From NCBI GenBank assembly GCA_009760885.1, contig CM019691.1, positions 25,047,314 through 25,111,313 on the forward strand: a stretch of DNA of 64,000 nt. The letters are read 5' to 3'. The position numbers and the translations under genes are program-made. Shown piece after piece: positions 58,384-64,000 of this stretch; position 1 is the stretch's first letter; each line of letters opens with the position of its first letter. The notes under the pieces were generated by a model, which was not told the origin of the DNA, did no database searches, and saw nothing but the letters and a program-made list of their open reading frames with translations. This DNA comes from Achatina immaculata. Taxonomy: Eukaryota; Mollusca; Gastropoda; Stylommatophora; Achatinidae.

Positions 58384-58478
58384 GTAGGTTAACTATATAT
58401 AGTTATACAAGTAATTATAGCAGGCGAGCATAACTATACATAGTTATACAAGTAATTACAGCAGGAGAGCTTAACTAT
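58384..58478. repeat. ~46-bp direct duplication
   Basis: Atagttatacaagtaatta plus cagcagg(c/a)gagc occurs twice next to the mariner end. Confidence 0.75.
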
Positions 58479-58481
58479 ATA

Positions 58482-60625
58482 CGGGGTCCGGCATAAAGCA
58501 TAGCTGGATTTTAAAAATGGAAAATAAATAAGCGCTATACATGTTTTTTAGTAAAAAAAAAAAAAAGTAAAATGAAACTCAGAAAAATGGGTATTTTTAT
58601 TATTTCTGACAATCATATTTAGGTTTTGAAAATTACGCCGGTTAGATGACCGCCATTACATTTGATACATTCAGCCAGGCGTCTGGAAAATTCCTGCATA
58701 ACACCATTTAACATGTTCAAAGGGATATTTTGAATGCAGTGTTGGATTCAATCCTTTAGGTCTGCAATTAACTGTGGTCGACTGGCATACACCGTGTTCG
58801 TGAGGTACCCCCACAAAAAGAAGTTTGCAGCCGATAAATCCGGTGACCTTGCCGGCCAATGAATATTCCCTAAATCTGGATATAAGACGATTGGGAAATG
58901 CTTGCTCCATCTTGTTGGAACCATATTAGTCTCTTATTTCTATTGGCCAAGTCTGGAATGAAATGTTCAGTTAGCATCTGCACGTAAAGATCACTATTAA
59001 CAGTAAGAGGATGCCCAAAAAATATGGGCCAATGACGCCGAATGATGCAACTCCACACCACACTGTCACTCGTTCACTATGGAGCGGTTTCTCATGAAGT
59101 AACTGTGGATTTTCAGCTGACCAATGTCTGAAGTTCTGCTAGTTCACACTTCCTGACAACTCAGAATTTGCTTCATCAGACATTATGAGTGTAGGAGAAT
59201 TTGATATTTGGATTGATGGGGAGAAATTTTGTATTGACACTTTACACCAATGCATAGAAGAAACACAAATAAACAATCCTTCAAATAATCATGATCTTTG
59301 TAATGACACAACATAGATTTACAAGATAGTAAACTCAAAATGAATCTTCATATATGTGATGTTAATTATCAGCTGATTTGTATTATCAAATCATTAAAAC
59401 AATCTCCTTGAATAATATGGGTTCGCTCTGATTGTAGACACAAATAATCTATTGGTAAGAATATATATTATATGTATAAAAATTCACAATGCAAAGTCAG
59501 TAACATGAATTCACGTGCAGCTAGAAACATATTTCCCATACACAAGGGCATATCGAAGTCTCACACTGAAACATCTGCACAGCTGCACTGAGTGATGATT
59601 TATCCATGATCACACATAGCACAATCCTAACTACATATATTTACCTAAATGGTCGATCGGGATTTGATCGAGGGAGCCCACAGTATAACTTGCACTCATC
59701 CACATCACATATTAAAGGGCCATACTAAACTACATATATTACCTAAATGGTCGATCGGGATTTGATCGAGGGAGCCCACAGTATAACTTGCACTCATCCA
59801 CATCACATATTAAAGGGCCATACTAAACTACATATATTTCTCCCTATCTAACGAATGACTTCTCTCATTCACGCCTGAACAATGACACGGCTCCCTACAG
59901 CCGCTGGCCAGCATATGGAATCCCGACCTCTTAAACTTCTATCTTCTGGTCTTATATCTTTGCATTTCTGAAAAGCCCGTCTCTGCCCAGTGGGGTTGCC
60001 AATCAAACCGGGCAACTACTTGCTTTATTATCTACTCCCTACATGAGGTTATTGAGCAAATTCGGATTTTCTTAAATGCTTGCTAGAAAATCGGTAGCAA
60101 AGTCAAGTCTGTTAATTTTATCCAAATCATTCAGTTGCTGCAGAACTTGCAACTTGTAAGGGTGGAAATGCGGATGATTATGAATGATGCGACGTAGCGA
60201 GCGATCCGACATACCAAGTGCCGAAGCATGCCTAACAGCTGACCGCCGAGGGCTACGAAGCAATGCGTTGCGGACTTCTTGAATTCGTTCAGGTGTCTGT
60301 TGAGGTCTTGGACGACCAGTAGACTTGTTATTAAAGCAGTTAACGGTTTCCTTACATTTTTTGACCCACCTCAAAATTGTTCTCCGATCAGGAACATAAT
60401 CACGGGGATAGAACTCAAAATGGCGATGAAACTTTCGTTGTACAGAAATAGACGATTCCTCACTTTTAAACTAAGTTTCAACGGTGAATGCGCGATGTTG
60501 TTTTCCAAGAAGCCATTGTTAAAAATGACCTTTTGTCTGCTGCATCTCTGACGGCATCGTTTTTCACAGGTATTCAGTTTCTGCGCAGTACGTCAGCTAA
60601 ATCCAGCTATGCTTTATGCCGGACC

Positions 60626-60628
<3 letters not shown>
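58482..60628 (-). mobile_element. Mariner-superfamily element interrupted by a solo LTR
   Basis: The ends ggtccggcataaagcatagc (left) and gctatgctttatgccggacc (right) are inverted copies next to TA. The transposase is on the minus strand in two parts. The N-terminal part (about 60420-60062) reads STGRPRPQQTPERIQEVRNA and HFHPYKLQVLQQLNDLDKIN. The C-terminal part (59189-58640) reads MSDEANSELSG, RHWSAENPQLLHEKPLHSER, VTVWCGVASFGVIGPYF, WFQQDGAS and IHWPARSPDLSAANFFLWGY. In the last motif the expected catalytic D (S(A/C)(A/C)DFFLWG) is N. Stops and frameshifts confirm it is dead. Confidence 0.92.
59190..60043. mobile_element. Solo LTR with 4-bp target duplication
   Basis: The insertion starts TGTAGG and ends CCTACA. 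It is flanked by tgag at 59186-59189 and 60044-60047. Removing it restores the transposase frame LLNNLIMSDEA exactly. TG...CA ends, a short duplicated target and no coding are the marks of a solitary LTR left after recombination. Inside, a ~105-bp piece (cctaaatggtcgatcgggat ... catactaaactacatata) is tandemly doubled at 59640-59840. LTR class (Gypsy, BEL or other) was not determined. A non-autonomous DNA element is less likely but possible. Confidence 0.75.

Positions 60629-60630
<2 letters not shown>

Positions 60631-60672
<42 letters not shown>
60631..60672. repeat. (TA)n/(TG)n microsatellite
   Basis: Tatatatata followed by a pure tgtgtg tract, directly outside the mariner end. Confidence 0.92.
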
Positions 60673-60674
<2 letters not shown>

Positions 60675-60675
<1 letters not shown>

Positions 60676-62440
60676 AAAAATATAATTAATTATACTTTTT
60701 TATTTATAGAAAATGGAACCATATGAAATATCGTGTGACTAGCATAAACAAGCAGAAATGAAAAAAAAAATACTTCCGGAAGCAGGAAACATAAGAAACA
60801 TGTTAGAGTTACAGCTAAAATGGTTGGGGGGGGGGGGGGGCGGTGGGGGGAAAAGAAGACTGTAATATCTATCAGATTCCACTGTTACTTAGCATGAAAA
60901 GAACTCTTCAACAATGAAAGTTCCATTCCGACACGTCTGGGCAAGACGGCGGGAAATAATGAACAGATGGCGTGATGCGAGTAGCTCCTCCAACACCACA
61001 CACATTATCAGTTAGAAAGAACTCGTGCTGACAAAAGGAAGCGGAGCCCGGAAATGCTGCCAACATGTTGCCACCTCAGAAACCACGGCGCAAGACAAGA
61101 ACCTACTCAGTTTTCATGAATTACTTCCCTGTTCTGAGGGGCTTTGGAATTCAGTTCAAAAAGGGCTACTACAAGAATCTTTTACGCATCAAAATTCGAG
61201 TCAGGAGATAAAGAATGTCTGTGTTGTAATAAAACAGACATTTCCAGCCGCACGCTTCGGTGAATGTGACAAACAGATGTTAAACCATGTGAACAAGATA
61301 ATGGAATGAAGATTTTGACAACACAGTTACATGCAGCATATTCATAGAACTAACACAATATTCGCTATCAAGAAGAGAAAAAAAAAGAAAGTTATTTACT
61401 GCTTCGTGAAAAATGTAATGAAATCTTTTCTAACAAAATGGTCCATTAAAAACACCGCTGCCTTTTTGTAAAGCCAGGAATTACAAAAAAAAAAGTGAAC
61501 ATTTTCAAACATGTACTCTTCATGTCACGTCATAAAAACCGATATTAAGAGGCAAAATACTGAAGAACAAGACACCAGATAAATCTGGAAATTGCTGTAA
61601 AAAAATGTAGATTTGTTTAACGAATCATTATTACTTCTCAGTTGGACAACTGAAAAACTGTTCGTTAAGTGAATTTAATAAACCAATTATCTCAGACAAT
61701 TCACAGTTCACATACAAGCATATGAGGCAATCTGCAGTTTCAGAAAGTCAAACAGATCAAGCTGGAATCATTTCTGTAAAACTGAATGTTCTGACAGTTT
61801 GTGAATTAATTACACAATTTTTCAAGATCTATGGGAACATTTTTCTTTTTCCATAAAAAAAAACAAACAAAACAGTTATCCAGACTTCCCTCAAAGATAT
61901 TCTAATGTACAATACAAACATAAGAATTCTGTACTAGAATTAAGGATAAAAAAGACGCCTGCAATTAAACAAGAATTAAACCGCACAAGCTAGAGATAAG
62001 ACTGTATTTTTGTTCCAGCGGAGTAACAATTCACTAATAACACCTCGTCGCCGCCATTGTTTGGACTATTTTTGTTGTTGTACACGCAGTAATTGCTGTG
62101 AAAGGATGCGACATGCGAGGACTTTTTTATGAGTTGGGTATAAGATTCTATTAGAATGAAACATCCGCCGAGACCGCGATTTTCAAGCACTAAGTACAGG
62201 CAGCTTTCACAAGGAATAGAGCTGAGAAACCAGCGCACTACCTGCCTTGATAATCAGGCACTGCACTAACATATTCCGCCATCATAAAAATGTGATGCTA
62301 TTATTACTTCTCTCGGGGGCATCTGTCATGAGGAATGGAACAAATGCACAATAATGGTAGTTTGTAGCAAAAGAAACTTTCAAACAGGTTATCCCGAACT
62401 GGCAATTTTACGGTTATAAACATAGCAGCTGTTTGACCGG
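60675..62440. other. Unannotated region
   Basis: It has a G run near 60826 and one 94-codon plus-strand frame (61025-61309) without homology that I can see. On the minus strand, 62233-62284 reads MAEYVSAVPDYQG up to a gtagtg that could be a donor; this is a weak start-exon look-alike. No firm feature. Confidence 0.4.
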
Positions 62441-62444
62441 TTAT

Positions 62445-62535
62445 GACTGAGCAGTCAGTCAGTCACTTGCATGTCCCTTGAGGAACTTTGTCTCCTGAAC
62501 AGCTCTCCTGTAGCCCTCTCGGTTTAGGGTTTCTT
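62445..62535 (-). mobile_element. LINE-B 3' end fragment
   Basis: On the plus strand it reads cagtcagtcacttgcatgtc, then ccttgaggaactttg and ctcctgtagccctctcgg, the reversed end of LINE-B. Confidence 0.75.
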
Positions 62536-62704
62536 GGTATGTTTCCAGAAAGCAGTTTGCCATTGTTTTCCTTCCGGGGAGTGATCGTAGCCACTGTCTC
62601 TACTACATTGAGATCATCTGCCTACCATCACAGAATGGTGACCATAACCAACATTATCTTGTCAGCTGCTCTCCCATTCCATCCACCGCCTGCTCCCATG
62701 GCCT

Positions 62705-62862
62705 CACGTTACCCTGATCGGGGTATTCCACGTTACCTTATAATCAGGGTATTCCACGTTACCTTATAATCAGGTTATTCCACGTTAATCAGGGTATTCC
62801 ACGTTACCTTATAATCAGGGTATTCCACGTTACCCTGAGCGGAGTTCAATATTCCTGGAATG
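62705..62862. repeat. ~33-bp tandem repeat, ~4 copies
   Basis: Units of gggtattccacgttacctta plus taatca, with one shorter unit. Confidence 0.9.
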
Positions 62863-63089
62863 AAGCTGAAAGTGAATTCCTGTCTTCCTGTAGTTCACTC
62901 ACAGCCCTGCGTGATCCAGTGTGCCAGTTGTTCTTAACAAATCGTTTCTGACAAACATTTTACTCTTTTGGTCAACAGGAAGGGGGCGGCGGCTTCATGG
63001 AAGAGGACTCGCTGCCTCCAGAGAGATCTCGTCGCTATCCATTCAGTCACTCTCACTCGCCACTAATTTTAATGCAATGATCCACTTAC

Positions 63090-63174
63090 CGAGGCCGAGA
63101 ATCTGAGGGTTGATGAAAGCAGGCCAGCATGTCAGTAGGTCAGCTAGGAGCAGAAGATCTGAGTTGGTGCAGAC
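63090..63174 (-). CDS. FOCAD: FOCAD candidate exon, N-terminal region
   Basis: This is an 85-bp open segment after a pyrimidine-rich acceptor (ttctcaag) with a strong donor, gtaagt. It reads VCTNSDLLLLADLLTCWPAF and onward, which fits the N-terminal CWP.F block of focadhesin. It ends with one extra base (phase 1). No exon between here and 32422 was recognised, so it cannot be confirmed by phase with a neighbour. It could instead be an exon of another gene or chance. Confidence 0.5.
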
Positions 63175-63214
63175 CTTGAGAATGAGAAAGATCACAATGT
63201 TGGCGAGTATTACA

Positions 63215-63250
63215 TATTGGGGGGGGGGGGGGAGGGGAGGGGGGGGGGCA
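63215..63250. repeat. Poly-G tract
   Basis: About 30 bases, mostly G. Similar G runs occur at 17695, 46680, 58076 and 60826. Confidence 0.9.
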
Positions 63251-63454
63251 AACCGAGCAGGAAAAATGTACGAGTATTAACTATTATCTCTCGTTAACGT
63301 GATCATTACAACGTGTATTATTCAGCGTAGTCTGCATTAGATAGAGAGGCAGAGAGACAGACAGACAAACTGACAGAGACGAGCATGAAAAGAAGAACCT
63401 AAAGTAAGAACCAGAAATCAAGTGGAAAGCTAGAGACAGAAAAGCACAAAGAGA

Positions 63455-64000
63455 GAGACAGAAGAACTTCAAGTAAGAAACTAGAGATAGAAGAACCTCA
63501 ATTTAGAAGCTAGAGAAAGAAGAACTTCAAGTGAGAAGCTAGAGAAAGAACCTCAAGTGAGAAACTAGAGACAGAAGAACCTCAAGTGAGAAACTGGAGA
63601 TAGAAGAACATCAAGTGATAAACTGGAGATAGAAGAACATCAAGTGATAAACTAGAGATAGAAGAACCTCAAGTGAGAAACTAGAGATAGAAGAACCTCA
63701 AGTGAGAAACTAGAGATAGAAGAACCTCAAGTGATAAACTGGAGAAAGAAGAACCTCAAATGAGAAACTGGAGATAGAACAACCTCAAGCGAGAAACAAT
63801 AGATAGAAGAACCTCAAGTGATAAACTAGAGATAGAAGAACCTCAAGTGATAAACTAGAGATAGAAGAACCTCAAGTGAGAAACTGGAGATAGAAGAACC
63901 TCAAGTGAGAAACTGGAGATAGAAGAACCTCAAGTGATAAGCTAGAGATAGAAGAACCTCAAGTGATAAGCTAGAGATAGAAGAACCTCAAGTGATAAGC
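63455..64000. repeat. 29-bp minisatellite, ~18 copies, runs off the window
   Basis: Unit gaacctcaagtgagaaacta plus gagatagaa. Variants have gataa(a/g)ct and ctggagata. The array continues past the right edge, so its true length is unknown. It lies about 280 bp upstream of the candidate FOCAD exon at 63174. Confidence 0.95.

Larger units (their letters stand above)
563..63174 (-). other. FOCAD: FOCAD (focadhesin) gene, partial, 18 recognised exons
   Basis: Focadhesin is a large HEAT/ARM-like, mostly helical protein reported at focal adhesions and linked to the SKI mRNA-decay complex in human cells; that is family knowledge, not something seen here. The sequence shows 18 minus-strand exons, listed separately, whose translations follow the vertebrate protein in order. 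Blocks include CQAEV..W.AL, the RGVYYSSL/GLRPGLA block, LLFCYDP, DWHR...PQAW and GLALGMLLSRL. Every exon has AG/GT borders and all junctions between neighbouring recognised exons keep phase. The gene enters from the right and leaves on the left, so neither start nor stop codon is present. Missing parts: about 80 codons between 5651 and 4592 and a longer stretch between 63090 and 32422. One exon has a frameshift. The gene identity is near certain; completeness and function of this allele are not. Confidence 0.93.

Noticed and set aside
61025..61309. 94-codon plus-strand frame
   Set aside because: No recognisable motif, no splice or promoter context; could be chance in this region.

Overview
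The window is eukaryotic, AT-rich, intron- and repeat-dominated DNA with no bacterial gene layout. It most likely comes from a lophotrochozoan invertebrate, perhaps a gastropod mollusc. That guess rests on the mix of tRNA-derived SINEs, several LINE families with short 3' tails, mariner and piggyBac relics and many 30-56 bp minisatellites, and it is not proven.

One real host gene was recognised: FOCAD (focadhesin, KIAA1797), on the minus strand. Eighteen exons were placed by hand between 563 and 63174, about 2.8 kb of coding sequence. They follow the order of the vertebrate protein, have GT/AG borders, and their reading phases match across every junction where neighbouring exons are both found. 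The 3' end lies left of the window and the 5' end lies right of it. Two segments are missing: about 80 codons between 5651 and 4592, and a long N-terminal part between 63090 and 32422. The exon at 27246-27348 carries a 2-bp deletion relative to family length, which breaks the frame.

Region by region: 0-33 kb holds most FOCAD exons, separated by introns containing 3' ends of LINEs (called A, B, C, D and G here), a tRNA-SINE, an 18S rRNA fragment, a mariner pseudogene, a piggyBac-type non-autonomous element, an internally deleted mariner, two minisatellites, and four copies (to 34.6 kb) of an unrecognised ~330 bp repeat (family E). The 33-44 kb part holds LINE copies, a terminal-inverted-repeat family (F) of which one copy carries a 33-bp array, a 56-bp array, and a 32-bp array lying between two ~212 bp inverted arms. 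The 44-51 kb part is simple repeats, short arrays and LINE 3' ends. The 51.5-52.9 kb part is a full-length but dead mariner. The 53.2-55.2 kb part is three unrelated minisatellites back to back. The 58.5-60.6 kb part is a mariner-superfamily element split by a solo LTR. A further candidate FOCAD exon and a 29-bp array that runs off the edge close the window.

There is no operon-like cooperation here: the window is one long host gene whose introns have served as a landing ground for transposons and satellites. The most unusual items are the inverted-arm minisatellite elements, the rDNA fragment, the nested solo LTR, the frameshifted FOCAD exon and family E.
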